From the NCBI GenBank assembly GCA_022414725.1, contig CM039465.1, positions 37,745,734-37,809,733 on the forward strand: a stretch of 64,000 nucleotides of DNA. Direction: 5' to 3'. Source of the DNA: Microglena sp. YARC (Eukaryota > Chlorophyta > Chlorophyceae > Chlamydomonadales > Chlamydomonadaceae). The position numbers and the translations under genes are program-made. How positions within the stretch are numbered: position 1 is the stretch's first letter; each line of letters starts with the position of its first letter. Positions 1-10,920 of this stretch are shown one piece after another. The notes below the pieces were generated by a model. It ran no database searches and had not been told where the DNA came from. It worked only from the letters and a program-made list of their open reading frames with translations.

Positions 1-3000
1 GGGTGAGGCCGCCAGCACACTGTGAGGGGGAGACAGTGCATTGGACCCCTGTCTAGGTGCCCCTAGGGCACCGCATACCTCCCCAGTTTCAGACAGCGCG
101 TTGGACCCCTGTCCTGGTGCCACCAGGGCACCGCCCGCCACTCCAGTGTCAACACAAGTGATTGGGGACTCCCCAGGCTGCAAACGAGATTTCAACCGAC
201 CGGGGGCAGAAATCCCGAAAGTCCGAGGTAGATTTGTCAGACCCAGAGTCTGAACCCTGCTCAACCAAACGAGGTCTGCATCCGTGGGTGGGGACTCCCC
301 AGGCTGTGCCAGATCTGCATCAGTGTTGCTTGTCTCCAGTGCCGATGGGATGTTCTCTGTGATGGATCTGTGGTCAACGGATGTAAACCCCTTCAACCAG
401 GTTAGTTTGGTCACTGGAGGCAGGTCTGCATCCGTGTTGCCTGTGGGCATCGAGTCTAGAGTCACGCTACCAAACGCCTTTGGATGGTCAGGGCTGCAGT
501 GTGAGGTGTACTGGTGAGAGGGGAGCTTGCTGTGGGTGGGGCTATCGCCCACAGACTGGAAGGCCTTGTGGATGTCACCTTGCGGAAGCTTGGTTGGGGT
601 GGAGCTGTCGTTGGCAGACTGGAAGGCCTTGCCAATGGCACCAACGTAAGCGCCCCGCACCATCTCCAGGCGCTGACTCAGGTTGTCTTGCAAACCACGC
701 TTGAAATCAGCCGCGTTCCTATGGGTCACCTGTCTGACACCAACTGACTCAACTGACTCTTGGGCGGGCATGCCGCAGGTAGATCCATCCAGGGCTTGGC
801 GTTTGCTGAGGTGCTCCGGGGAACCCATGGGTGTCCTTCCTGGTTTGCTCTGCCGTGCAGCAGAACCCAGGGTGGTCTGAAGGTCATGCATGCACGAGAT
901 GAGCAGTGGGGGACAGGTGTCGGGTGAAAGATCATGCCCTCCAGCAGCTTGCGTGGTGGGAGAGCTGTTGGGTGAAAGATCAGGCCCTCCAGCACCTTGG
1001 GCTGTGGGAGAAGTGATGGGTGAAATACACGGCTCTCCAGCACCTTGGGCTGTGGGATCACTGTTAGTTGAAAGATCAGGCCCTCCAGCAGCTCCTGTCG
1101 TGGGAGAGCTGTTGGGTGAAAGATCAGTCCCTCCAGCAGCTTCCGTTGTGAGAGAGCTGTTGGTTGAAATATCAGGCCCTCCAGCAGCTCCTGTCGTGGG
1201 AGAGCTGTTGGGTGAAAGATCAGTCCCTGCAGCAGCTTCCGTTGTGAGAGAGCTATTGGTTGAAATATCAGGCCCTCCAAGACCATGGGTTGTGGGAGAC
1301 CTGTTGGGTGAAAGATCAGGCCCTGCAGCAGCTCCGGTTGTGAGAGAGCTGTTGGACGAAAGATCAGGCCCTCCAGCAGATCGGTGTACAGGCCCGTCCA
1401 TGTTCAAGTCTGAAACAGGCACGTCCATGTTCAAGGCCGTAACAGGTACGTCCAAGCTTGAGACTGGTAGAGTTACGTCAAAATTAGATACTGAAACAGG
1501 AACGTCCACGTTAGAGACTGGAACAGGTACATCCATGTTAGAAACTGTAGCAGGTGCGTCCATGTTTGAGACTGGTAGAGGTACGTCCATGTTCGCACAA
1601 CTAGATCTGCTTGTGGATTTATTCGCACGCTTGGCCTTGGCCTTGGACTTGGCACACTTAGACTCGGCCTTGGACTTGGCATGTTTGGGCTTGGCCTTAG
1701 CGCCCTTGGACTTTGCACGCTTGGCCTGTGGCTCATCACACACGAGGTCCTCTGCCCTAGTTGCGATCACAACAGCTGCCTCCATGCTGCTGCGCCTGTA
1801 GCTATCGGGGGACTCACTAGCCGGTTTGGTACGTTGCTCATTCGACTTGTGCTGCTCTGCCCCAGGTGCAATCACAACAGCTGCCTCCATGCTGCTGCGC
1901 CTGTAGCTAACAGGGGACTTGCTAGCCAGTTTGGTCTGTCGCCCATAAGACTCGTGCTCCTCTGGCCCAGTGACAATCACAACAGACCCGTCCATGTTTG
2001 AAACTGTACCAGGCACCAGGCCAGCATCGCCCTTTGAAGCACTGCCGGTGAATGGAGAGGGTAGGTGATATACACAAGAGCCAGCCCCCGCATTGGCGGT
2101 GGCAACCAAACCAGCATCGCCGTTAGAAGCGCTGCCGGTGAATGGAGAGGGTAGATCAGGTACATTGGAGCCAGCCCCCGCATTGGCAGTGGCAACCAAA
2201 CCAGCATCGCCCTTTGAAGCACTGCTGGTGAGTGGAGAGGGTAGATCAGGTACGTTAGAGCCAGCCCCCGCATTGGCGGTGGCAACCAAGCCAGCATCGC
2301 CCTTAGAAGCACTGCTGGTGAATGGAGAGGGTAGGTGATATACACAAGAGCCAGCCCCCGCATTGGCGGTGGCAACCAAACCAGCATCGCCGTTAGAAGC
2401 GCTGCCGGTGAATGGAGAGGGTAGATCAGGTACATTGGAGCCAGCCCCCGCATTGGCAGTGGCAACCAAACCAGCATCGCCCTTTGAAGCACTGCTGGTG
2501 AGTGGAGAGGGTAGATCAGGTACGTTAGAGCCAGCCCCCGCATTGGCGGTGGCAACCAAGCCAGCATCGCCCTTAAAAACACTACTGGTGAATGGAGAGG
2601 GTAGGTGATATACACAAGAGCCAGCCCCCGCATTGGCAGTGGCAACCAAACCAGCATCGCCCTTTGAAGCACTGCTGGTGAGTGGAGAGGGTAGATCAGG
2701 TACGTTAGAGCCAGCCCCCGCATTGGCAGTGGCAACCAAGCCAGCATCCCCCTTAGAAGCACTGCTGGTGAATGGAGAGGGTGAATGATATATACTAGAG
2801 CTAGCCCCCGCATTGGCGGTGGCAACCAAGCCAGCATCGCCTTTTGAAGCACTGCTGGTGAGTGGAGAGGGTAGATCAGGTACGTTAGAGCCAGCCCCCG
2901 CATTGGCGGTAGCAGCCAACATGGACTGGCTCCCGGCAGTGTTATTGGCAGCAGTGCTGATGGCAAGCACTGCAGCGCAGTCCTCATCATCCGCGCCCAA

Positions 3001-5967
3001 TGCACAAATACGTGAGCCAGCACTCGCGTCCACACTCAGGTGCTTTGAAACAGTGTCAGCTTCATAGCTCAGCTGCTTTGAAACAGCATCATCACTTGGC
3101 CGCTTTGAGACAGTATCAGCCTGCACACTCAGCTGCTTTGGAACAGTATCAGTTCCATAGCTCAATCGCTTTGAGATAGTATCAGCATCATCACTTGGCT
3201 GCTTTGAATCAGTCTCAGCTTGATAGCTCAGCTGGTTTGAGACAGTATCAGCCTGCACACTCAGCTGCTTTGAACCAGTATCAGCTCCGTAGCTTAGCCG
3301 CTTTGAGATAGTTTCTGCATCACCACTTGGCCGGTTTAAGACAGTTTCAGCTTTATAGCTCCGCTGCTTTAAAACGGCACCAGCCTGCAGACTCAGCGGC
3401 TTTGGAACAGTATCAGCTCCATAGCTCAGACACTTTGAGATAGTATCAGCATCACCACTTGGCTGGTTTGAGAAAGTATCAGCTTTATAGCACCACTGCT
3501 TTAAGACGGCATCAGCCTGCACACTCAGCTGCTTCGGACCAGCATCAGCCTCCAAACTCCCCCTCTTTGAGTTTGACAGAGTCAAGACGATACTCGAGAC
3601 CAGGCTTGTTGTAGGTGGGAATCGTCCCTTGCTAGCAGGAGAGGGAGGATTCGACGCAGATTCCAGACTCTGGATTAGGGAAGCTACCAAGCTCCTGGAG
3701 CCACTGCCACTACTCCTACTGCTTCCACCACTACTACGACTAGCATAGCTGCGACCAACAGCTGGTCCCTGCTCTGTTGAGTCAAGGATTAGGGAAGTTA
3801 CCAAGGCCTTGGAACTACCCTCACTGCCACTACCCCTGCTGCTTCCACCACTACTACGAGCAACATAGCTACTACCAACAGCTGGGCCCTGCTCTGTTGA
3901 GTCAAGGATTAGGGGAGTTACCAAGGCCTTGGAACTACCCTCATTGCCACTACCCCTGCTGCTTCCACCACTACTACGAGCAACATAGGTACTACCAACA
4001 GCTGGGCCCTGCTCTAATGTGGCCAGGCTCACACGAGGGCTTGGTTGACGACCCCCATGCACTTGACCAATGGTGTAGCACGGTGTCACAGGCTCAACGG
4101 TAATATGCGTGGGTGTGGGATTAGTGGTGGTGGGTGGGTGGGTGGCCTGGTCCCCCTCCTTGGCTTCAGAAATGGTGAGAGCCTCCTCTTCCCCTAGGGG
4201 CTGTTTGTCTCCAAACAGGACAAGACAGACCTCACCACCAGCCTCCTCGCTGCTTCTAGCCTCAGAAGCACATGCTGGTGTCTTGGCGTGAGCTGAGATG
4301 ACCAAGTCACCCCCCTCACTGCTTCTAGCCTTCGAAGCACGTGCTGGTGTCTTGGTGTGAGCTGAGATGACCAAGTCAACCCCCTCACTGCTTCTAGCCT
4401 TGGAAGCACGTGCTGGTGTCTTGGCGTGAGCTGAGATGACCAAGTCAATCCCCTCACTGCGTCTAGCCATGGAAGTACTTGCTGGTGTCGTGTCCTGAGC
4501 TGAGCTGATGAGCTGGCACGTGTCTAAGCTGACCTCGTCACCATAAGTTCCCCTTGACTCCGTCAAGCCCCGGGCACATTTAGAGTCCAGTAGGGCACCA
4601 GGAAAAATGAAATCATCATCATCATCCTCCTCCTCCTCACAGCCCGGGTCCTCAGACTCCGCTGCGGATCTAGTCACTTGAGCCTCCTTCTCAGACCTGC
4701 CCCCGGGGGGGGCTGGGCCTCCCTGGGCCACCTTCCCAAGTTCATCACCCGCTGCAGACCTGGTCACATGAGCCTCCTCCTTAGGCTTTCCCTCAGGCAG
4801 AGCTAGGCCCCCCTGGGCCACCTCCCCAAGTTCATCCTGTAAAAGCTCTGAGGTCATGGTGTCGACGACCTCATCATTAGTGAGTGGTGCGTGCACCCCC
4901 TTGGCTTCAGTAGCTACCTCGTTGACAGCACTCTTGTGCAGGCGCTTGGAGGGGGGCTGGTTGTCACTCAATCGCGAGCAGACCTCATCATCAACGTCGT
5001 CACAAGTGACAGCCCCGTGCATCGCTTCGTCAGACATGCAGACGCTGGTTGCGTGGGACTCCCGAATTATTGAGCTCAGGCAGACGTCCAGGTTCCTCAT
5101 AGGGACAGTGTCACCGACATCCCATGTCCTCCTGGCCCTCTTGTGAACCGGGGAGCTCTCAGATTGGAGTGGCCCTGCCCAGGAAGCGTACGCCGGGGAA
5201 CGCGCAAGGGCAGACAGCTCATGCACATCATGGCAGTGCACAGGCCTGTGGCCCAGGCCCCAAGGCTGAGCCTGTGGGAGATCGCCCAAGCCTGAGCCTG
5301 GGGGAGGCATGTGGCCTGGCCCTGAGGGAGGCCTGTGGCCTGGGCCTGAGGGAGGCCCAGGCCACATGCCCGAGCCTGAACCTGATTGAAGCCCAGGCCA
5401 CATGCCTGATCCAGAGGGAGGCCGCCCTTCACTCTTGGCTGAATGCCGTGTACCACAAGCTGCCATGGCGCCTGTGGTGGTGACAGGGCCCCAAAAGCTA
5501 CCGGGCTGGACCTTCGGCAAGATGTCTGCACCGCCAGTGGCCGTGGCACACCCCTCCATGGCTGCGTCCAAAGCACGGGTGACCGACGTCTGCTGGGGAT
5601 CAGGGAGGGAGCCCAGGGATGAGTGGCGGAGCACAGAATCGGAGCCAGCATATGAGGCGCGGTGCACGAGTACATCAGAGGGAGCTAGGGAACCCCCTCG
5701 CCTGTAACCGGAATCAGAAGCTCTGTGGTAAGCATGCCTGGGAGCTGAACCAGAAGCTGAGGTCCGCATACTTTGTGCCAAGGAGAGATGCCCTGGGCTC
5801 CAGACCCAGCTATGGACGCTGCCCAGCAAGACGATGTCGTTTGCTGAGAGTCGGCCGCCTTCTGAGCCCATCATGTCCACTACTATGGAAGGAGGCTTGA
5901 GTAGGCAGCTGTCTCTGGAGGAGTTGGTGGACGAGGCGCAGCTGCCACGCACCGCAGGGGTAGCTGC
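1..5967 (-). CDS. Giant Ser/Thr/Pro/Gly-rich repeat protein, large 3' exon (partial)
   Basis: I read the minus strand in the frame whose codons occupy positions 3k+1 to 3k+3 and saw no stop from 5967 to the left edge: at least 1,989 codons. The product is low-complexity and built from coding repeats. In sense order it has a Gly/Pro/His-rich stretch (5420-5240), basic patches KRARR and PPSKRLHK (about 5150 and 4945), a Glu/Asp run (about 4640), 23-residue repeats (4470-4245), 40-residue repeats (4015-3655), 13-residue ADTVSKQLSYG-like repeats (3555-3060), ten 30-residue repeats (2935-2035), a Lys/Ala-rich NLS-like segment (1735-1615), 16-residue GGPDLSPNSSPTTGAA repeats (1385-930) and a less repetitive tail. 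The likely acceptor is CATGCAG, just 5' of 5967, giving phase 0. The longest alternative frames in this interval are shadows of the repeats. I recognise no family; the basic patches hint at a nuclear protein. The 3' end lies outside the window. Confidence 0.85.
926..1385 (-). repeat. 48-bp coding minisatellite (16-residue repeat)
   Basis: About nine copies of a 48-bp unit encode a 16-residue Ser/Thr/Pro/Gly/Asp repeat in the large minus-strand exon. The indel-free 48-nt spacing supports selection for the frame. Confidence 0.85.
2035..2935 (-). repeat. 90-bp coding minisatellite (30-residue repeat)
   Basis: About ten head-to-tail 90-bp units, each encoding a 30-residue segment (cores VPDLPSPFTGSAS and GDAGLVATANAGAGS) in the giant minus-strand exon. 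Every unit is a multiple of three and the frame is kept. A subset of units alternates the NVPDL and CVYHL starts, suggesting a higher-order repeat. Confidence 0.9.
3060..3555 (-). repeat. 39-42 bp coding repeats (ADTVSKQLSYG-like)
   Basis: About a dozen degenerate 11-14-residue units with alternating Ser-Lys and Leu-Ser motifs (for example ADTVSKRPSDD and ADTVPKQLSVQ), all in the open minus-strand frame. The regular S/T-x-S-K pattern might offer phosphorylation sites; that is inference. Confidence 0.75.
3655..4470 (-). repeat. 120-bp and 69-bp coding repeats
   Basis: Two further in-frame arrays of the giant exon. About three 120-bp units (40 residues, core EQGPAVGSSYVARSSGGSS) lie at 3655-4015. 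About four 69-bp units (23 residues, core DLVISAHAKTPARASKARS) lie at 4245-4470. A non-repeated Thr/Pro-rich linker separates them. Confidence 0.8.
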
Positions 5968-6915
5968 CTGCATGAGGAGAAATAAGAAATTGTTGAGGAG
6001 GCTTGAGTAAGAAGCTGTCTCTGGAGGAGCTGGTGGACAAGGCGCAGCTGCCTTATACCACTGGGGTAGCTGCCTTGTAGTGCAGGGGTAGCTACCTTGT
6101 ACCGTAGGGGTAGTTGCCTGCGAGACAGAAATTGTTTATTGCTGAGGAGGCTTGGGTAAGAAGCTGTCTCTGGAGGAGCTGGTGGACAAGGCGCAGCTGC
6201 CTTGTACCACTAGGGTAGCTGCCTGCATGACAGAAATAGGAAATTGCTGAGGAGGCTTGAGTAAGAAGGTGTCTCAGGAGGAGCTGGTGGATAAGGCGCA
6301 GCTGCCTTGTACCGCTGGGTAGCTGCCATGCACCGCATGGGAAGTTGCCTGCAAGACAGAAAAGGGAAATTGCTGAGGAGGCTTGAGTAAGAAGCTGTCT
6401 CTGGAGGAGCTTGTGGACGAGGTGCAGCTACCCTGTACCGCTGGGGTAGCTGCCTTGTACAGCTGGGGTAGCTGCCTTGTAGTGCAGGGGTAGTTGTCTG
6501 CTTGACAGAAATGGGAAATTGTTGAGGAGGCTTGAGTAAGAAGCTTTCTCTGGAGGTGGTGGTAGACAAGGCGCAGCTGCCTTGTACCGCTTGAGTATCT
6601 GCCTTGTTCGGCAGGGGTATCTGCCTTGTACAGCTGGGGTAGCTGCCTTGTAGTGCAGGAGTAGTTGCCTGCAATACAGAAATTGGTTATTGTTGAGGAG
6701 GCTTGAGTAAGAAGCTTTCTCTTGAGGTGGTGGACGAGACGCAGCTGCCTTGTACAGCTGGGGTAGCTGCCTTGTACCACTAGGGTAGTTGCCTGCAAGA
6801 CAGAAATGGGGAATTGTTGAGGAGGCTTGAGCAAGAAGCATTCTCTGGAGGAGCTGGTGGACGAGGCACAGCTGCCTTGTAGCGCAGGGATAGTTGCCTG
6901 CATGACGGACATGGA
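5880..6915 (-). repeat. Acceptor-bearing tandem array upstream of the giant exon
   Basis: Eight degenerate units of roughly 100-175 bp. On the minus strand each has a pyrimidine-rich run TTTCTGTC, then (A/T)TGCAG or a near variant, then GCAACTACCC. These acceptor-like sites fall near 5968, 6118, 6220, 6345, 6495, 6667, 6790 and 6895. The leftmost is the one that opens into the giant exon in frame, so the array repeats the 3' splice site plus the first ~100 nt of the exon (coding for ATPAVRGSCASS-like sequence). The frame is not open through the whole array (a stop near 6275), so the upstream copies look like decoy or alternative acceptors. Confidence 0.75.
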
Positions 6916-6961
6916 AAATGAAAAATGTCACGCCTTGTCAAGTGGGCCTGAAGTTGAAGGA

Positions 6962-7200
6962 GCCTAGCAAAATTCGTGAACCTATCAACGGGTTCAAACC
7001 CCCGACCTGTCAGTCAAGGCTGGCACTACTGTACCAACCAAGCCTGGCATGTCAGTCAAAGCTGGCACTACTGTACCAACCAAGCCCGGCATGTCAGTCA
7101 AAGCTGGCACTACAGTACCAAACCAAGCCTGGCATGTCAGTCGAAGCTGGCTCTACTGTACCAACCAAGCTCGGCACCACAGTGCCAAACCAAACCTGAG
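6962..7200 (-). repeat. tRNA-like fragment and 42-bp derivatives
   Basis: On the minus strand, an A-box-like segment (TTGGTACAGTAGTGCC) and a B-box-like segment (GGGTTTGAACCC, near 6980) are spaced as in a tRNA gene. The A-box half is then repeated about four times in 42-bp units towards 7200. Stems are imperfect, so I call a degenerate tRNA-derived element, not a functional tRNA. Confidence 0.5.
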
Positions 7201-7440
7201 CTCATCTTACCTGCAAGACCTGGACAAGTCGTAAAACTATCTAATCCGCTTAGTGTACTCCCTGGTTGCCGTGGGTGCCGCACGGAGGGACTTGGAAGTG
7301 GAAGACGGTGAGCAGCCCAGAGTTGGCTGAAAAACCATGTACCAATCACCACCACTACCACCAATTTCCACCACCAATCACCACCACCAACACACACACA
7401 CCACCACACACACCTACTCATCCCCCACTCAAATTCAAAA

Positions 7441-7870
7441 TTACCTGCAAGACAGCTCCCTTCTGATCAGAGTTGGCTGAAAAACCATGTAACAACTCAA
7501 ATTCAAAATTACCTGCAAGACAGCTCCCTTCTGATCAGAGTTGGCTGAAAACCCATGTAACAACTCAAATTCAAAATTACCTGCAAGACAGCTCCCTTCT
7601 GATCAGAGTTGGCTGAAAAACCATGTAACAACTCAAATTCAAAATTACCTGCAAGACAGCTCCCTTCTGATCAGAGTTGGCTGAAAAACCATGTAACAAC
7701 TCAAATTCAAAATTACCTGCAAGACAGCTCCCTTCTGATCAGAGTTGGCTGAAAACCCATGTAACAACTCAAATTCAAAATTACCTGCAAGACAGCTCCC
7801 TTCTGATCAGAGTTGGCTGAAAAACCATGTAACAACTCAAATTCAAAATTACCTGCAAGACAGCTCCCTC
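7441..7870 (-). repeat. 68-bp array carrying both donor- and acceptor-like sites
   Basis: Six near-identical 68-bp units. On the minus strand each reads as a 36-nt GTAATTTTG...GGTTTTTCAG segment followed by a 32-nt exon-like segment ending CTGTCTTGCAG, then the next GTAATT. The exon-like part copies the 3' end of the segment at 7853-7951, and the acceptor-like part comes from dispersed family E. A strong donor, CTTGCAG/GTAAGATGAG, sits further downstream at 7211/7210. Confidence 0.85.
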
Positions 7871-7951
7871 CTGATCAGGAGGCGAGAGCATGGCCGACCT
7901 CCAACGCACGGGGTCGATGATCGGTGCACCAGCCGAGTGCAACCCACTACC
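7853..7951 (-). pseudogene. Diverged copy of the 3' part of exon 8019-9591
   Basis: The minus strand encodes SAGAPIIDPVRWRSAMLSPP, nearly identical to a segment of the upstream exon (8115-8200). It ends at a donor-like CTTGCAG/GTAATT. The segment begins right after a poly-C/poly-G tract with only weak acceptor candidates (GGGGTAG), so it may be an extra exon or a dead duplicate. Confidence 0.5.
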
Positions 7952-7974
7952 CCTTCCCCCCCCCCCCCCCCCCC
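7950..7974. repeat. Poly-C tract
   Basis: A run of about 18 C (with CCCC-rich flanks) at an exon-duplicate boundary; length is likely unstable or uncertain in assembly. Confidence 0.7.
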
Positions 7975-8018
7975 TATCAACCCCTCCCCCCCCACACACC
8001 ACCGTCACCACCACTCAC

Positions 8019-9591
8019 CGCCACGCTCATATCAATGCTTCCACGAAGGGGCCCAACCTTTGATGACGATCCTTGACCCATCGAGTTTGATTGGTTGAAG
8101 ACAGACGACTGATGTATTGTTTGCTCTGGAGACGAGAGCATGGCCGAGCTCCAACGTACGGGGTCGATGATTGGTGCACCAGCCGAGGACCACGGGCGTG
8201 GGCAGACAAGGTGGCTGCTGCTGATGCTGCTCACCCCAGAGGCATAGCTCAACTGGACAGCCAGACTGGGAGGCATGGGCAGAGTGGGGCTTGCACCATG
8301 GTCGCAGGCGCCATCCATTACCATAACTTGGAGGAGGCCGTCCCCCTGGGAGGCGTCAACAGATGCCGGGGTCCTCATACACCCTGTTGGCGTCTCACCC
8401 TGGTCGCAAGCGCCATCCATAACCATAACTTGTAGCAGGCCGTCCCCCTGGAAAGCGTCAACAGATGTCGGGGTCCTCATACACCCTGTTGGCGTGTCAC
8501 CCCCATAGCAAGCGACAGGGTCAGTGACTTGTAGGAGGCCGCGTCCCTGGGAGGTATCAATACATGTCAGGGTTCCCCAACACTCTGTCGGCGTCTCATC
8601 CCCATGCGAAGCTACAGGGGCAATTACTTGTTGGAGGCCGCCCCCCTCCGAGGCGTCACTAGATGCCGGGTTCCTCATACACCCTGTTGGCGTCTCCCCC
8701 CCATAGCAAGCGACAGGGTCAATGACTTGCAAGGGGCCGCCCCCCTGGGAGGTATCAATACATGCCAGGGTTCCCCAACACTCAGTCGGCGTCGCAACCC
8801 CATGACAAGCGACAGGGGCAATGGTAATTAGAGGCAGTGGCGCTGATTGGATGCAAGGGAGGCAGTGCTGGGGGGAGGGGAGGCAGCAGTGTTGATCGGG
8901 TGCAATGGGTGCAATGGCAACAGAAGCCTGACTTCCACGCAGAGTGCGATCCACTTCGGCAGTCGGCTTGGCTTGTTGATGAGCTGGCCTAGCAGGCACC
9001 ATGCAGCCAGTTGACTTGGCTTGAAGCGAGCCCTCCATGCTGTCACGTGGATCCTCGCTCTGATCTACGTAGGCGCTGAGATCAGAAACCTGGGTTCCTT
9101 GCTGAGGAAGATTCTCACCTGGATGTGGGCTTTGATCTGCGAAGTAGCAATCACCCCCCTCAGAATAGGTAGCCACATTCTGATTCCCCGGAGCCCTGAA
9201 GCCTAACTCTTCTCCATGATCAGGGCTCAGGTCTTTGTAACGTCGGTTCCTATCAAACCCAGGGGTTGGGGTGAGAACACGGACAGTGCAACCAGTAGAG
9301 GGGGGGATGCTGCTGAAGGGTGTGCCATGCTGACTGGAAGTTAAGGCATCACTTCCTCTGGGGGACTGCTGGGAGTAGCCCCCTTGGGGTGTCTGAGATG
9401 AGAAGGGCAGGTGGGGCTTGGGGGCAGCTAGCTCATGATCTGCATGACCTGTCTGGTGAAGCTTGGAGCCAGCTGGCTCATGCACGTCAGTACCACCTGG
9501 CAGCTGCACTACTGCGCCTGGAGTTGATCTAGGACCAGGAAGTGTACTGCTCTTGTTTGGGTGTACTGCTCTCAGAGGGTTGGTCATGGAC
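8019..9591 (-). CDS. Repeat-protein gene, upstream exon with 33-residue repeats
   Basis: A 524-codon open stretch on the minus strand. A plausible acceptor (CTCTGCTGCCAG) precedes 9591 and a strong donor (GTGGCG/GTGAGTGG) follows 8019 in phase 0, which matches the phase-0 acceptor of the giant exon at 5967. Direct joining of the two is therefore frame-compatible. The N-terminal half is Gln/Ser/Pro/His-rich. The C-terminal half has about six 33-34-residue repeats with cores such as ETPTGCMRTPASVDASQG and DPVACYGG. I recognise no domain. The incoming phase (one base before TCC-ATG) shows that at least one more 5' exon is needed, unless the ATG at 9587 is the start. It is probably the same gene as 1-5967, inferred from strand, phase and composition. 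Confidence 0.7.
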
Positions 9592-9599
9592 CTGGCAGC

Positions 9600-9975
9600 A
9601 GAGTGAATAGAAGAGCAAGGGGTGAGAGTAGTGTAGCTTGTATGGGTGTATGGGTGTAGTAGCTAGTTTGGGTGTAAGGGTGATGTTGCTTTTATGGGTG
9701 TAAGGGTGATGTTGCTTGTATGGGTGTAAGGGTGATGTTGCTCGTATGGGTGTATGGGTGGTGTTGCTTGTATGGGTGTAAGGATGATGTTGCTTGTATG
9801 GGTGTATGGGTGTTGTTGCTTGTATGGGTGTATGGGTGTAAGAGTGTATGTGTGTTGCTGCTTGTATGCGTGTTGTTGCTTGTATGGGTGTTGTTGCTTG
9901 TACGGGTGCTGTTGATTGTATGCGTGTTGCTTGTATGGGTGTTGTTGCTTGTATGAGTGTTGTTGCTTGTGTTTG
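9600..9975 (-). repeat. 17-bp-type array (ACACCCATACAAGCAAC)
   Basis: About twenty degenerate copies of TTGCTTGTATGGGTGT (plus orientation) in the putative intron 5' of the exon at 9591. It is open on both strands in places only because the unit lacks stops. Confidence 0.85.
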
Positions 9976-10014
9976 TGCTATGGAAGGTGTCAGCAGTGTA
10001 GATGCTGGTGGTGG

Positions 10015-10090
10015 TGATCGTAAATAAATAAATGGTACGCCTAATACGAGGCGTAAGGTTGAGGGGGCCAGCCTGTTTGCTTGAACTAAG
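10015..10090. repeat. Dispersed hairpin repeat (CGCCT...AGGCG)
   Basis: Contains GGTACGCCTAATACGAGGCG and a TTGAGGGGGCCAGCCTGTTTG-like segment. Related copies occur at about 13190-13255, 38458-38520 and 59470-59505 (CTCAACCTCACGCCT...AGGCGTAACAT). Confidence 0.5.
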
Positions 10091-10870
10091 GCCAACCACC
10101 AATTGAAGGTGGTAATTGTGTAGTTGTTGAGGATGGTGTTATTGTGCAGTTAAGTTAGCCCTCAGTTAAGATTAGGGGGGTTTGGGGTTAGTGGTTGACA
10201 TCTGTTGAGATTTATGTTTTTTGGTTTAGGGGGGTTGGGATACAGGGTCTAGGTGTAGCGCATGTGGGGGTTCCCCCCTAAGGTGCCATCAGTGCTGATG
10301 TTGGTGCTAGTTGATTTGTAGAAGAAGGCGTCAGTAAGCACGAAACCCTGGCCCTAACTATGCCGTAAAACCTGGCTTCTGTCAGCTGCACTCGATTCTG
10401 GTGCCACTCTCGTTACGCGACGCCAATTTTACGAGTCGCTTGCGACGCGCCTTGGACCTACTGACCAGGGAAATGCATAAGCTTGATTTATCTGGCAAGC
10501 CCGATCCTAAACGTTGTGAGCCGGTTTTGTCCATCGGGCGCTCAGGGGTGGGAAACATTTTCGGATTTCAGATGCTTGGCTGGAGCATCGGGCGTGCACG
10601 ATAATAAACATGTACGGATTGCAGGATGCTTGGCTTAGGCATCGGGCGCCCTAAAACGTTCCGGCAGTCCGAAGTCTCTGGCATAGGCATCGGGCTGGTC
10701 ACCACAGAGCCCAGGCCAGTTGGCAGGTGCCCAGGTCCAAGTCACCAGGGTCCACAACTCCAGACCGACCGACAGACAGAGCCAATCCAACCCTGAGCCA
10801 CGCTAAAGGTTAGAATTTAAGAGGGTTTGGATTGTCAAGGGTACTGGAATGGTAACGGCACCACGGCGGG
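10091..10870. other. Intergenic, no gene seen
   Basis: No coding pattern recognised. At 10570-10700 there are three degenerate copies of a ~60-bp motif (GATGCTTGGCT..GGCATCGGGC). A fragment like the R2 family head (CGAGTCGCTTGCGACGCG) lies near 10430-10450. Confidence 0.5.
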
Positions 10871-10871
10871 C

Positions 10872-10878
10872 TATAAAA
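10872..10878 (+). promoter_or_regulatory. TATA box candidate
   Basis: TATAAAA in the context GGGCTATAAAATC, about 45 bp before an ATG at 10921. The same 12-base context recurs near 21492, where no gene follows. Confidence 0.45.
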
Positions 10879-10920
10879 TCTTGATCCCTTCCTAGGAACT
10901 AAACCACCTCGTTATTTAAC

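Noticed and set aside
890..1801. 303-codon plus-strand open frame
   Set aside because: It is the shadow of the minus-strand 48-bp coding repeats; the minus frame stays open across all repeat families and into unique sequence, this one does not.
1977..3035. 352-codon minus-strand frame rich in Leu/Pro/Tyr
   Set aside because: Another frame of the 90-bp repeat. It ends at both array edges, whereas the adjacent minus frame continues through at least 1,989 codons.
5097..5675. 192-codon minus-strand Gln/Ala/Gly frame
   Set aside because: Confined to the Gly/Pro/His tract; the giant exon frame passes through the same bases without stops.
7441..7870. Possible CRISPR or integron-like repeats
   Set aside because: Units are head-to-tail with no variable spacers; splice-like signals explain the pattern better.
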